Part shown: piece after piece, positions 1-10,770 of the stretch | How the letters are laid out: each line of letters opens with the position of its first letter | How positions within the stretch are numbered: position 1 is the stretch's first letter | Origin: Diphasiastrum complanatum | Taxonomy: Eukaryota > Streptophyta > Lycopodiopsida > Lycopodiales > Lycopodiaceae | DNA: 64,000 nucleotides | Direction: 5' to 3' | Assembly: GCA_029204225.1 (NCBI GenBank) | Contig: CM055097.1 | Span: 71,469,952-71,533,951, forward strand | Made by a program: the position numbers and the translations under genes | The notes under the pieces: generated by a model | Databases searched by the model: none | What the model was told of the DNA's origin: nothing | The model's input: the letters and a program-made list of their open reading frames with translations, nothing else

Positions 1-39
1 TTCCTCGGCAAGCAAACAAGGACTTGAGCACTGCTGGAA

Positions 40-285
40 ATGAGTAAGTTTATGCTGAGGAGACATTTTACCTTAACTGTGTTGATAAGCATTTTACCAT
101 TTCAAGTTCAAAGGATTTCATCAAGAACTTTTGCAATTATAGAAACCAGGAAGGTTTCCAATAGGTGGCATGCTGGTGAATATCTCCTATCCCATGGTGG
201 AGGTGTTAGGAGTTGGATGGACACGAAAGAGAAAGAGATTAGCACTGAATCGAGATTGGTGAAAGAGCTTACCCAGATGTATTAG
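40..285 (+). CDS. possible 3'-terminal exon of an unrecognised host gene
   Basis: An 81-codon open frame ends in a lysine/glutamate-rich tail and is followed by DNA with no retrotransposon similarity. No family is recognised and no domain motif is visible. It may be the end of a longer reading frame entering from the left of the window, so the first ATG need not be a real start. The downstream sequence contains a good splice-acceptor-like tract, which supports a gene end more than a random frame. The length is close to what chance gives in this composition, so confidence is low. Confidence 0.2.
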   Translation: MSKFMLRRHFTLTVLISILPFQVQRISSRTFAIIETRKVSNRWHAGEYLLSHGGGVRSWMDTKEKEISTESRLVKELTQMY

Positions 286-1330
286 CTCTCCGAATCAGAA
301 AATTTTAACTGTATAATGGAAATATAGTACAGTAGAAGCTTGCTTTGTTTGTTTTAACACAGTATCTGCTGTGAGTACGTTAAATATAAAATCAATGCTT
401 AGTCTGAAAGTGTTGATTTCTTTTGCTTATTGCAGAAGATTGCCTCTACGAGAAAATGTGCTCTGATGGAGATGAATTGTCCACCGCCATAACAATACTG
501 CATTAAGTCCTGAAGCACAACTGCGGTTGCTCATGCTTTTGACAGCGAAGTTCATTGCCGGACTAATATGACAACAGAATGAAACAAGTTGCTTTTTGCA
601 GCCTGTACATATTTTTACACGATTTGCTTCTTCCAAGCGTACTAAGTGTTACGCCTTCATGATTGAACATATAACTCTGGACTCTGGGGGCTGTTGGATC
701 AATGTATTGTTATGTGACAGGAGGCTTTCATTTTGAAAGTTATTTCTAACCCCAAAATGGACCAAAACCAACACGCTTATACAGGGTTCCGATATTTCTC
801 CGTAACTTGTCCTACAAGCGAGATACTTGTCAAGCAATGTGGTACCGTATTTTGGATAGGGATGCTGGGTCTCCAGCCGTTACTTGTAATGTTATAAGAT
901 ACGAAGGCAATCATTAATTGCTTCTCATTTGAATGTGTAACAACCGGATGAAGTTCGTTCTTTCTTTATCTGAGCATGCCCAAAATCACCCGTTCCGTTC
1001 GTACATAATGTAGAAAAAGAAATTGAATGTTCACCTCTGTATGCTAGAGTAGTATGATATGAACACAAGGTGATGATACCATACCGTACTTAATTAGTGT
1101 AGCATTTACAAGCTGAAGCAATAGCTGGTATGTCGATGTTTGTCATTGCATCTCAACGTAGCGATTTTGCTTTAATTTTCATTCACGTATCATAAGTGTA
1201 CTAATGTGGGTGTTCATTCATGTACCCAACTGCTATGATTTCATGGTGGCCAGCATCTTCTGGGCCAATAGAAACTCAGTGACCTAAAAGAGCACCAGGC
1301 TGAGGAATTCTAAACTCAGGATCAGATATA
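286..1330 (+). other. possible 3' untranslated or intergenic DNA with a splice-acceptor-like site
   Basis: No coding frame is convincing here. A pyrimidine-rich tract ending in TTATTGCAG at 427-435 looks like a plant 3' splice site, so this could be a 3'-UTR intron or a further exon of the gene ending nearby. No transposon motif is seen. Confidence 0.25.
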
Positions 1331-2277
1331 CATTGAGGTGTAGGAGTGTTCTTGTGCTTAGAAAAAATTGCTATCTTTTTGTTAGCTTACATCACAAATG
1401 ATATCACGATTCAGATGTATTTGATATGAGAAGTTCAAGAGAGATCGAAATATTTTTGAATTTATTAGCTATGAAGGGAGCTGTCAACCAATAGTTCTTG
1501 CAAGATAACCTGAACTACTACCTGCATGTTATTTGGCCTACTATCATGAGTTCTAAGTTTCAAACAGGTGTTTTAATGGCACAACACAAGTTGGCTCAAA
1601 CAACATGCCCAAGGTCATTTCTATTGACCTCCTTTACAAGGGTACTATTGGACCTCTTAATCTCCTCGTACTGTTTGTTATTTTTCTAGTGACCAGATTT
1701 GTGATTGGCTAGAGGCGAAGGCCTTGCTAACTACAACACATGAGCATGAGATACTAGAAATAATAAGAGAAGCTTATGCAATTGACTCTAAAATTGTTAA
1801 AAAAAAACTTGATTAAGCTACCTTCAGAATCATGGCATGTTAGATAAATAAATGTGGGTAATCCTTTAAAATGGATGAAGTAACTTTGCAAACATAGGAT
1901 CTTTATCTTGTAACATAGTTATAAATTGTTTTGTTCTCATATATTCTATCTTGTTGTAAGGTTCACAAAAAATGAGACTTTTCAATAAGCCCATGATATT
2001 CTTTCTTGGATGTTTTGTAGAATACTGTATCCTACAATATTGAAAATCTTATGGATGGGATGCTACTCAATGGTACAAGAATAAGAACTTTCAAAGCGGA
2101 GTGCCATTTGGGAGGAGATTTAGAAATATTAAAGTTTATGTATAATGTCCCTCATGGACCTATCTTCAAACATCCACATTTGTATTGTATGATATGAGTT
2201 TGGACATTATGCAAGTAAATGGAGTGCAAGTTTTGAGAGGCTTATTTTCAAAAATTAGTAGTCATGGCTAGTGTTAA

Positions 2278-2335
2278 TCCTATTTTGAAAATAGTAGTCC
2301 ACTTCATCCTATTTTGAAAATAGTAGTCCACTTCA
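2278..2335. repeat. perfect 29-bp tandem duplication
   Basis: Two identical 29-bp units (2278-2306 and 2307-2335) begin TCCTATTTTG and end CCACTTCA. This is a simple local duplication with no coding content. Confidence 0.9.
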
Positions 2336-3169
2336 ACTTGCCAAGCATGAAAGCTCCTACTCTTGACAACTTTCCTTGATGTGAATTTTCTAGCCCACTA
2401 ATTTGATGATGTGCCATTTGCACAATATGGTGTGCAAACAATTCCCTTTGACCAATTAGCCATCAAATGGGAGTCCAAAATATTTGAAGTATTTCTATGA
2501 TTTATAGGTCCTCGCTAATTCTTTGGATTCCTATGTGAACTCACACGTGATGGGTATCTCATATTTGAATAGTTTGAGTATAGATGTGAACCCCTTATAG
2601 GCTCTACATTCTACCTCCATGGGGTTTGTTTGGCATTTTGTTCTCTAGTCAAACATGGATGTCTAGGTTTACAAATTTTAACCATTTTTTTAAAGATTTT
2701 CACTTAACACGTTCTTGTAGTTCTTTACCATATCATCGATTTTAGAATAAATTGACTTTTCTAATCCTCTCTAATAGCAGGGGGTTGTATCAATCTACAA
2801 TTTTTGTTTTCTAAACAACGTCCTTTGCTCCACTATTGGGAGTGCAAATGAGGTTACATGCATAGTATTTCCAAGTCAAATCACTAAATTTCACTCACAA
2901 TTTGTGATAAAAACATTGTTGAAATTGGTTCCAATTCATGCTAGACTAATGTTTGAGTTGGCACTTCTAGTCTTGACTATCTTCTCATGGCTCCATTGTT
3001 GGCTAAGCAAGATGCCTCTTAGATGTTAATAAGTACAAATTTTATTGCCTTGGCACATGCTCTAGCTTCATTCAAACTTCTAGATCGAGCCTACTGCACT
3101 TCCACTTTTATAGTATACTTGAGAGATATTATGTGTTGGAGTTCTACAATCAATTGAACTCAATTTCTA

Positions 3170-3660
3170 GTGTGGCCCTGTCACATAATTATTTCCTACA
3201 AAAATGAAGTTGCAACTGTCTAACTATAGCTTGTAGAAATATATGTGAAGTCGCAATTAGATTGGAGCCTACAAAAATACACACGAAAGTTTACAATTTG
3301 TAGAAATGAATTGAAAGTCACAACAATCACAACTATGACAGATAACAACTTGCAAAAATACATGCAAAGTCATAACTATCACAACTATGACATATACACA
3401 CGAAAGTACACATTATGCAAAAATGAACCAAAAGTTGTAACAATCTCATTTTATAAAGGCTATTTATACTTTTCGTAAGGCAACAACTAACTTCGTTTGT
3501 CTTAACTATAAGGTAGTATCACAAAAGTCTCATTTGTCTTTAAGGTTGTCACAACAGTCACACTTAATAAAGGCTATTCTTATTTTTCTAAGGTAGCAAC
3601 CATGCAATTGCCTTAACTATAAGGCATTGTAGCAAAAGTTGCATTTCTTTCACGACTATA
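3170..3660. repeat. degenerate short repeats
   Basis: The words ACAACTATGACA, TACAAAAATACA, CACACGAAAGT and TTAACTATAAGG recur at irregular spacing. This looks like a decayed satellite-like array. The open frame 3245-3478 is only a by-product of this composition and is not proposed as a gene. Confidence 0.4.
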
Positions 3661-4357
3661 AAATTGTTACAGAAGAGCTTTATAACTGTTTTGCTCAAGC
3701 AATGGTTGTACAAATATAATTACATTGTTTAAAAGGGTTAAACTACCAATACTTTGTAGTTTATCACATAAATATAAGATGAAATCAACAAACAAGATGA
3801 AAGGAGATTAGATACTCATTCACAATTTCAATAAGCTCTGAAATTGGTAAGTCTGTGCAAGAAATGGTCAAATTTGCCGTCTCATATCTTTGTACCGATA
3901 GTCTTTTTGTCATTAGTCAAGAATCCAAGTCAATTAAAAATCTTAACTTTTTATGTTTCTTGAATGAATTTAGCTAGCCTCTCTATTTTTGCAACATGTC
4001 ACAATCCACAATTTTGAGAGAATGTAGGTTGTTGTGGAGAAAAGGCGTTTCAGAGGTTTTCATTGGTCCACGTTTGCCCTAAAACATCTTTGAAGGGCAT
4101 TTGAAAATGAGTTGAAAAGCAGTTGAAGTGAGAGATTTCTCTCTCTAGAAACTTCTAGTGAGAAGAATAAGCTTTATTAACGTCTTTTCCATGCCAAAAA
4201 GCGTATAAGATGAGCAAGTACATCAGGTAAAGTGGACCAAGACGACATTGCCATCAAACAACATAACTGAAAAACAATCTAACTAAGAAGAGGATAGTAT
4301 CCAGGATTATATGGTATGAAGACCATTTATAGATTCAACTGGCATCTCTTCAGTGCT

Positions 4358-4557
4358 CTAACTCTCACACAAACTCTGAATAATCTCAGATATCCCATTA
4401 GTAGCAACATGTTTAATATCTATAAAGCGAATGATACCATCCCTATAGATCAGCCGCTTTCCATTCGTTATAGCCTCCTGTTTTGTCTTTTTCCGTTCTT
4501 GAACCTGAATGAAAGCAAGGTCTTCATCCATGTATATCGTAGTGCCTCGCAATGTAG
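4358..4557 (-). pseudogene. possible remnant of a nucleic-acid-binding LINE-like ORF
   Basis: Minus-strand translation gives a short segment with the pattern TTIYMDEDL, then a charged ERKKTKQEA stretch and then NGKRLIYRDG. From memory this resembles the C-terminal part of L1-type or endonuclease-linked plant ORFs, where an acidic DEDL is followed by basic residues and a GK-YRDG-like end. The fragment is about 65 residues and abuts the copia LTR at 4558. The identification rests on a short motif only. The overlapping plus-strand frame 4316-4639 looks like its shadow. Confidence 0.25.
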
Positions 4558-4797
4558 AGTTAAGAAAACACAGTTTAAACACCCGACCGGATCAATCACC
4601 ACAACACAACGTCAAGTGCAACAAGACAAGACAACATAATTGCTCTCAACAAACTGTATATTCAACTAATAAGTAGTTGCTTAAAAGCACTCAAAGGGCT
4701 TGTAAAAGAAAGATGGCCCGATAACTCTAGAACTAAGCACACGTGGTGCCGTCGAAATAAGAAAGCACTGTATAAGTCAATCAATGCTATTTTAACT
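4558..4797 (-). repeat. copia 3' LTR, family I (inverted copy)
   Basis: This 240-bp block is the reverse complement of 13047-13298. Both are bounded by the inverted terminal sequence AGTTAA...TTAACT and both follow the RNase H end of the same copia family. On the minus strand a purine tract (GAGGGAGAG, about 4798-4806) lies just upstream, as expected of a polypurine tract. A 5' LTR for this copy is not found. Confidence 0.75.
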
Positions 4798-5995
4798 CTC
4801 TCCCTCAATGATCAATGTCTCTCTTTATTTTGGAGTTTACTCTATTCATGGAACATACCTCCATGATAGTATTACAAGTAAAGGCCTTTTACATAACCAG
4901 ATCTAAGCCAAGTTTGGCTCTAAAAGTCTCAAACTTTTCTTTACTTAAAGCTTTCGTAAATATATCAGCAACTTTTAATAACGTAGAACAATGTACAATA
5001 CTTATATCTTCAGATTGTAATTCTCACGCACAAAGTGATATTTCACCTCAATATATTTTGTCCTTGCGTGAAAGATAGGATTCTTAGCCAATTGTATTCC
5101 ACTTTGACTGTCACAGAAAATAACAGTAGGATTTACCTGCTTCATGCCAATCTCACATAATAACTTACGTAGCCAAACAGCTTCCTGGATAGCAGAACTC
5201 AACGCTTTATATTCGGCTTTTGTAGAAAAAAGAGAAATAGTATCTTGCTTCTTGCTAGACCATGAAAAACAACCGCTACCAAAATTGAAGGCATAACCTG
5301 TTGTTGACTTTCTATCATCTATACTTCCTGCCCAATCAACGTCAACATAATCCTGCAACTTAGGTAAAACACTCTGTCTTTTGTGAATTAGGCCAAGGTT
5401 AGGTGTACCTTTCACATACCTCAAAATCCTTTTTGCAGCTTTCCAATGGTCCATAGTGGGTGATGACATGAATTGGCTAATCAAACTTACAACATAGCAG
5501 ATATCAAGACGTGTAGTCGTAAGATGTATCAAACTCCCAACTAGCTGACAAAATAGAGTAGCGTCAACATGTGCACTATCATCAATACGAGATAATTTTT
5601 TACCAACTTCGCAAGGGGTGATGGAAGGTTTGCACTCTGTCATGTGAAATCTCTCCAATATCTCGCCCACATACTTGTTTTGACATAACCTGATATCAAT
5701 ACCAGCTTGCCATACTTCGACACCCAAGAAATAGTGCATAAGATCTAAATCTGTCATCTCAAACTGCTTGCATAAGTCGGCTTTGATAGAACGAGTGAGG
5801 TTCTCATCATTGCCCGTGATAATGATATCATCAACGTAAAGTACAATCAAGGCAATGCTGTCATCATTTATAAGAACATAAAGGTTTGGATCTGAATTTG
5901 TTCTTACAAACCCATGAGAAAGAAAGTACTTGTCAATGCGTCCATACCATGCGCATGGCGCTTGCTTAAGGCCATAAAGTGTTGTGTGTTTGAAT
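4798..5995 (-). pseudogene. Ty1/copia reverse transcriptase-RNase H fragment, family I
   Basis: The minus strand encodes the second half of a copia polyprotein. The RT part begins at LYGLKQAPCAWY and contains the catalytic YVDDII. The RNase H part contains DVDWAGSIDDRKSTTGYAF, KAEYKAL and CDSQSG, ending in HARTKYIEVKYHFVRE. Gag, protease, integrase and the front of RT are missing: similarity stops near 5995, where unrelated leader-like DNA begins. The end of RNase H (FTKAL region, 4815-5000) continues in a second frame after a frameshift. The enzyme would have made and degraded RNA/DNA hybrids during retrotransposition. It is a dead fragment. A sister copy lies in opposite orientation at 12318-13046. 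Confidence 0.85.
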
Positions 5996-6604
5996 TCAAT
6001 TTGTTGAGCAAAAATTGACATAGAACGTATGAAACTCAAATTAGTTCTATTCAACTTTCTTTGTGAGAGTGTGAGGGTCAATTTGTGATCCCATTGGATG
6101 ACTAGAATGAGGAGGAGTCCATATTTGAGTATTCATGCATGGTTGAGATCTTTGTGAATCTCTAGTTGTCTAAATTTTTAAGCTTTGTGAAAAATTGGTG
6201 GTATAGTTTGTTTTCAAATCAAATCAAATTCATTCTAAATCTCAAGTGTGAGATTATTTGGGTCAAGAGTGAGTCCAAAAGAAGTGATTAAGTTTGATTT
6301 TCATGTATTTGAAACAAAACCCATCTTTTGTTCAAGAATCTCAAGTGTTGAGAGAACTAGTCAAGTGAAAAGGAAAATCTAGGTGTCAAATCTTTTTCAT
6401 ATCCATTTCAACTTTCAAAAGAAAGAGTCATTGGTATTTGATGAGTCCAATAGGAGATTGGATCTGATTTCTTTTGTGATTTGATTCAAAGATTGTGTGC
6501 TTTTGTCTTAGTGATCAAAGCAAAGTTTCCAAGTGACTAGTCATTAGTGTGAAGATTGATTCTTAGGTTTGTGAGCTGGATCTTTTGTAGATCATTCTAG
6601 ATTA
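5996..6604 (+). other. leader-like non-coding DNA upstream of the 459-codon ORF
   Basis: This stretch has no coding frame. It is rich in AAG, TTTGTG and CAAGTG words, like the untranslated leaders between PBS and gag in the copia elements of this window. No 5' LTR or TGGTATCAGAGC primer site is present, so the element seems to have lost its 5' end at the junction near 5996. Confidence 0.4.
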
Positions 6605-7984
6605 TTGAAGATGTTCAAATCTAGTCTCTTGAAAGTCACAAATTACATTTGTAGAATCATATCACAGGTTTTTATTCCCATGGCATCAATAGGTGGCATC
6701 CTATTGAAGGAAAGAAAGGATCCTAAGTACAAACTTTGTGGCAAGGGAGGGTATTTTTTCTCAAGATGCTACAAAAAGAAGACCAATCCATCCAAGGAGA
6801 ACCAAATCAAGGGGGCCGAGGTGAAGGATGGAGCTTCAAGTTCAAAATGCAAATACAAGAAGGACAAGTCCAAGGAAAGGTGTTTCCTTTGTGGAAAGGT
6901 GAATGAGGCTTGGAGTATCACAAGGACTTGCAAGATTTGTCTTCAAGAGTCCATCACAACACATGTCAAATCTTTTGAAATTTTTCATTTGGAAGTGCAT
7001 TGTTTGGTTCAAGATGCAAAGGTAGATGTCACTTTCATGAAAGTAAATTGGATTTATTTTATGTCCTTGGAAAGTATTTTGCTTGGAACTTTAACTAAGT
7101 TCAAACTTATTGTTATGATCCAAGAGAAATCAATCAAGAATAAGGAGCAGCAATCACAAAATGAAAATAGTTTCATTTATGCTATCATGTCAACTTATGA
7201 AGAACCATTTTGCTTTGAAGAGATTTTTGTATCTCAAAGGTGGATTAAGGCAATACTAGTTGTGTGTGATGCCTTAAAAGATAGCAAAATATGTTTTCCT
7301 TGTAAGGTTACATTAGTTATGAAGTCAAGGAAATGGAAATATCTTCATAATATAGGATCTTTTGGTTTCAATAAGATCATGAATGATGTGTTCATTCATA
7401 AAGATGAAAATTGTAAGTTTTCAATCTTAAAGGCAAGTTGTAAACTTCTTGTGAGAATAAGTGAAGCATCCAAAGTGGACACTTATATCCATAAGCAAGT
7501 AGTTAGCCTTATTGAGATGGAAATACCTTTTGATTTCAATATTGGAAAAATCATGCCAAGTTGTGGTGATTTTTGGACTTATGTTTCTAGCATAAGTAAT
7601 CTTGATAATCGTAGGAAGTGCATATTGAATGGTCATACTTGTTGTGATCATTATGAGACAAGGAGGTTTCGGATTTCCATCAAGAAGGAGCACCATGAAG
7701 AGGATCTTAAAGAATTATCTCAATGTTCAAGTGTGCCAAGGATTGAGGAGGAGAGACCTTCTCAAGTTGTGATTCCAAAAAGAAACTCAAGAAATATAGT
7801 TGATTCCATGTGGCTCACATTTCAAGGGAAAGAGGAGCATATCTCATGTGAAGGAGCAAGCCTCAAGGTCAAGCATCTACATGAAATTTGGAAGGAATCA
7901 ATTTCGAAGATGCTAGGATGGCGCAAAGCTCTCAAGTTCATCAAAGATGTCAACATCAAAGAAACACTATCATGGATATGGTGA
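6605..7984 (+). CDS. 459-codon ORF of a probable non-autonomous LTR element, partly gag-derived
   Basis: A long unbroken ORF lies directly upstream of the LTR at 8122-8954 in the same orientation. Around residues 25-37 it has MASIGGILLKER, which resembles the MASMGG-LLESSER start of the copia gag proteins in this window. Around residues 44-58 there is a degenerate zinc knuckle (LCGKGGYFFSRCYKKK, with the first Cys and the His replaced), and near residue 93 CFLCGK. After that, about 350 residues rich in Lys, Cys and Phe match no gag, protease, integrase or RT motif I know. The start may be the internal Met of MASIGG. It could be a rearranged gag with captured sequence, or a decayed non-autonomous element whose frame is open by chance. 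A function cannot be assigned. Confidence 0.45.
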   Translation: MKMFKSSLLKVTNYICRIISQVFIPMASIGGILLKERKDPKYKLCGKGGYFFSRCYKKKTNPSKENQIKGAEVKDGASSSKCKYKKDKSKERCFLCGKVNEAWSITRTCKICLQESITTHVKSFEIFHLEVHCLVQDAKVDVTFMKVNWIYFMSLESILLGTLTKFKLIVMIQEKSIKNKEQQSQNENSFIYAIMSTYEEPFCFEEIFVSQRWIKAILVVCDALKDSKICFPCKVTLVMKSRKWKYLHNIGSFGFNKIMNDVFIHKDENCKFSILKASCKLLVRISEASKVDTYIHKQVVSLIEMEIPFDFNIGKIMPSCGDFWTYVSSISNLDNRRKCILNGHTCCDHYETRRFRISIKKEHHEEDLKELSQCSSVPRIEEERPSQVVIPKRNSRNIVDSMWLTFQGKEEHISCEGASLKVKHLHEIWKESISKMLGWRKALKFIKDVNIKETLSWIW

Positions 7985-8121
7985 TTTCAGATCAACATCA
8001 AGCTCATTGGCTGATCTTTACACCTTTTGAACCAGCAAAGTCCAATTCAGCCCATGGAGTCAAGTTCAAGATCATCAAGTTTTCCATCAAGCAAGATTTA
8101 CCAAGCTAGATTTTTGAGGAG
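7985..8121 (+). other. 3' untranslated tail and polypurine tract of the family B element
   Basis: Non-coding sequence between the long ORF and the LTR ends in TTTTTGAGGAG (8111-8121), a plausible polypurine tract directly before TGTGAAAAAT of the LTR. The 5 bp before the LTR (AGGAG) do not match the 5 bp after it (TTTTT), so this is the 3' LTR of an element and not a solo LTR. Confidence 0.5.
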
Positions 8122-8954
8122 TGTGAAAAATGCAAAAATAAGCTTGGTAGAGGCCAAAAATCATGTATATAGGATGATTACACATGTGTGAAGCCTGTTC
8201 CCACGTGTGAAAATAATGTACTTGTCATGTACCATAATCATATAGGTTGTACATATGATTTAATTCAAGTTCTAGTGGCTAAAAAGGCCAAAAACTAGTT
8301 TTCTAGATATATGACACATGACATCAATCTATTAATTGCATGAGCCAAATATTTTGGTTAGGTGTCACATCCCATGTGTAGAGGACAGATCACACGTGTG
8401 GAATAAGCTAAAGTAGGCGAATTTGGACTTCTAGAAGATTTCCAAGTAGATCTCCATATAGAAGGAAAATGGACCAAAAGTGCTCAAAATAGAAGGTTTT
8501 GTCCAAGTGTCAGTTTTGCATGATGAATCATCATATGACAAAGCACCTTCACACATGTGGGAACAGAGGGATGATCAGTACCATGAGCTCCCACTTATTG
8601 TATATATAGAGCCACATTTGGCCATAATCATGGTGAGACACCAATCTTGGTTTTGAAAGCAATTTTGAGTGATTCCCTCCATTTGTCTACATTTGTTTTG
8701 ATTGTTTTGAGGTTCTATCAATGTGTGCTTGATTTTCAGGTTGGAGTCCGTACTCAGACAGGGTTTCACACGTGGGAAACCAGAAAGTACACCTACCTTC
8801 AATCAATGATTGTTCTTGTTAGGATTTTGTGTCTAGAATTGATCTAGATTGATCTTAATCTCAAGTAGATTGATAGATCAAGTAATCTGACAACCAATAC
8901 CTCTTGAGGATCAGATTAGGATCCACTCTTGGTCCTTTTTGTACTTTTTCCACA
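8122..8954 (+). repeat. LTR, family B (833 bp)
   Basis: The LTR begins TGTGAAAAATGC and ends TTTTTCCACA. A second copy of exactly the same length lies at 62157-62989. U3 carries several dyads: CACATGTGTG at 8181, CCACGTGTGA at 8201, CACACGTGTG at 8391-8400 and TTCACACGTGGGAA at 8765-8778. A TATA box (TATATATAGA) lies at 8601-8610. Its right edge is fused to the truncated minus-strand integrase of the neighbouring copia, so it marks an insertion or recombination point. Confidence 0.85.
8181..8210 (+). promoter_or_regulatory. double dyad in U3 of family B, shared with family A
   Basis: CACATGTGTG, then AAGCCTGTTC, then CCACGTGTGA: two E-box/G-box-like palindromes 10 bp apart. The reverse complement of nearly the same block occurs at 12111-12145 in the family A LTR, and a variant is at about 62215-62248. 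CACGTG cores are known binding sites of plant bHLH and bZIP factors; use here is inferred. Confidence 0.4.
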
Positions 8955-9981
8955 TTTTTCCTCTCGGCCACCCCATTTTGTTGAGGGTGTAGGAACAAGT
9001 GTATTGTAACTTAATACCATTGATCTCACAAAAGTCTTTCATTTTATTGGAGGTGTACTCTCCTCCATTATCACATCTTAGTGCCTTGATAGAAGTATTA
9101 AGTTGTTTCTCTACTAGAGACTTGAACTTAATGAAAGCTTCATGAACAAGGCTTTTCTTTGATAGTAACTCAATCCATGTGAATCTAGTACAATCATCTA
9201 TAAAAGTTACATACATCAAGGCACCTCCATTACTTGCATGTGAAAAACTATGTACATCAAAATGTATGAGATCCAAGGGAGAGAGAGATCTTGATGAAGA
9301 TCTCTTGTAAGAAGACTTGTGTGACTTTGCAAGGCCACATGCCTCACACATTTTTCCACACTTCTTGAAAGCGCTTGGTAGGCCGAGAGCTAGTTCCTTG
9401 CTTGCCATTGACTCCATAGATTGAAGATTAGGATGGCCTAATCTCTTATGCCAAAGCTCCACTTGAGTGAGCTCCTCCCTAGCCAAGTTCACACTTTCAC
9501 TTGCAACATTAGCATCCAACTTGAAAAGTCTACCTTGCTTAATGCCACTAGCTATGCACTTATCATTTTTCAATATGGAACAAACTCCATTCTTGAAATG
9601 TACATCTAGTCCATTGTCCATTAATTGTCCTACACTAAGCAAGTATCTTGAAATGGTAGGAACATACAAAACATTATCTAGATCTATCCTTTTAGATGTG
9701 CCTAAGCAAAGAGGTATAGATCCTATGCCATCTATCTTGCATGCTTGATCACTAGCAGTGTATATTGACTTCTTAGAGTCATTACAAGATAGAAGAGTAG
9801 AAAAATAATGCTTGTTAAAGGACATGTGGGAACTAGCCCCACTATCTATCCACCATGTGTCTTGACTTGAAGTTGGTGTAGATGCAACCATTAAGGATGT
9901 GTTGAATCCATCCTCATCTTCTTCCTCTTGAGCAATGTTCCCTTGATCTCCTTTGGCTTGTTGATTCTTCTTCAAGTAGCA
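8955..9981 (-). pseudogene. copia family A protease-integrase fragment, truncated
   Basis: This minus-strand frame continues the gag at 9982-10770 after one in-frame stop codon that falls inside the zinc knuckle. It contains the aspartic protease motif WWIDSGASSHM, the pre-integrase segment (NVLYVP..LLSVGQL), the integrase zinc-binding HKRLGHP..CEACGLAKSHK, and the first two catalytic acidic regions (HFDVHS, and CDNGGEYTS). A one-base frameshift occurs just before the QQNGVAERK-like region, and the ORF is cut at 8955 by the family B LTR. The third catalytic residue, the RT and RNase H, and the 3' LTR are missing. Integrase would have inserted the cDNA into chromosomes. The rest of the element is not found to the left, so a deletion accompanied or followed the insertion. 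Confidence 0.9.
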
Positions 9982-10770
9982 TTATGAGACAAAGTGTCCT
10001 TTCTTTCCACAAAAGAAACACTTTAGTTTTGCCTTGTTCTTCACTTTGCCTTTGGAGGTAGATCCTCCATTCTTCATCTCGGCCTCCTTGCCTTGATTTT
10101 TCGTAAATGGATTTTGCTTCTTCTTGCCTTTAGATGTAAAGTTAGCTTTCTCCTCTCCTCCAATAAGTGACATGCTATCCATTCTTGTCTTGAGGTGTAG
10201 AAGCCTACTCTCCTCGGCCACAAGAACATTGTGCAACTTTTCAATGGATGGAAGAGAGTCTTGAATGGCAAATGATTGGACTAAGTTGGTAAACTCATCA
10301 CCTAGACCATTCAAGATGATTTGTACTAGTTCTTGATCTTGGATCTTCTCTCCTATTGCACTTAACTCCTTGTTAAGAGATTTGATCCTAAGGACATACT
10401 CTTGTCCACTCTCTCCACTTCCTTTCATGCTTTGGAAAACTTGATTTCTTAGCATGAGGATTCTTGAAGTATTGTTGGATTCATATATGCTCTTTAATGA
10501 ATCCCAAGCCTCTTTAATTGAGGTACAAGAAGACACCTCTTTCAAGAGGTCATTGCATACATTTAACTTTATGCAATGTAGAGCTAATCTTGCTCTCTTC
10601 TTGTATTTGGCTTGTTCTTGGGGAGTTTGAGGCTCTTCCTCTACTCCTTGAACTATGTCATATAGATCATGGATCACTAGGAGTGATTCCATTCTCACTT
10701 TCCAAATGAAATAATTTGTGGAAGTGAGTCTCTCACTTGATTCCATCAAATATCCACCCATGGATGACAT
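9982..10770 (-). CDS. copia family A gag (with a nonsense codon in the zinc knuckle)
   Basis: A 262-codon frame starts MSSMGGYLMESSERLTSTNY, the typical copia Gag beginning with the NYFIWKVRMESLL segment used by capsid-forming UBN2/gag proteins. The central helical region includes EAWDSLKSIYES and LRIKSLNKELSAIG. A basic linker (KGKKKQNP..KGKVKNKAK) leads to the CFFCGKKGHFVS zinc knuckle, where a TAA codon stands immediately before the final Cys. In the young element at 20684 the same place is open, so the stop is a lesion and not a gag/pol device. The start is chosen because it aligns with the other gag starts (MASNGG, MASMGS, MASINA). The product would package element RNA in virus-like particles. 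Confidence 0.85.
   Translation of the reverse strand: MSSMGGYLMESSERLTSTNYFIWKVRMESLLVIHDLYDIVQGVEEEPQTPQEQAKYKKRARLALHCIKLNVCNDLLKEVSSCTSIKEAWDSLKSIYESNNTSRILMLRNQVFQSMKGSGESGQEYVLRIKSLNKELSAIGEKIQDQELVQIILNGLGDEFTNLVQSFAIQDSLPSIEKLHNVLVAEESRLLHLKTRMDSMSLIGGEEKANFTSKGKKKQNPFTKNQGKEAEMKNGGSTSKGKVKNKAKLKCFFCGKKGHFVS

Larger units (their letters stand above)
1331..4357. other. AT-rich intergenic DNA without a recognisable gene
   Basis: About 3 kb of AT-rich sequence holds only short open frames that are unlike any family I know. Apart from the small repeats listed separately I see nothing that can be supported. Confidence 0.5.

Noticed and set aside
1498-1689. 63-codon ORF
   Set aside because: Short, no motif, in AT-rich DNA where such frames are expected by chance.
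4316-4639. 107-codon plus-strand ORF overlapping the minus-strand LTR
   Set aside because: It crosses the LTR boundary at 4558 and mirrors a more protein-like minus-strand frame.
8575-8802. 75-codon minus-strand ORF with a near-identical partner at 62610-62837
   Set aside because: Both are the same part of the family B LTR; the similarity reflects LTR identity and not a conserved gene.
8122-8954. Solo LTR at this site
   Set aside because: The flanking pentamers AGGAG and TTTTT do not match, and a polypurine tract with an internal region precedes it, so it is a 3' LTR.
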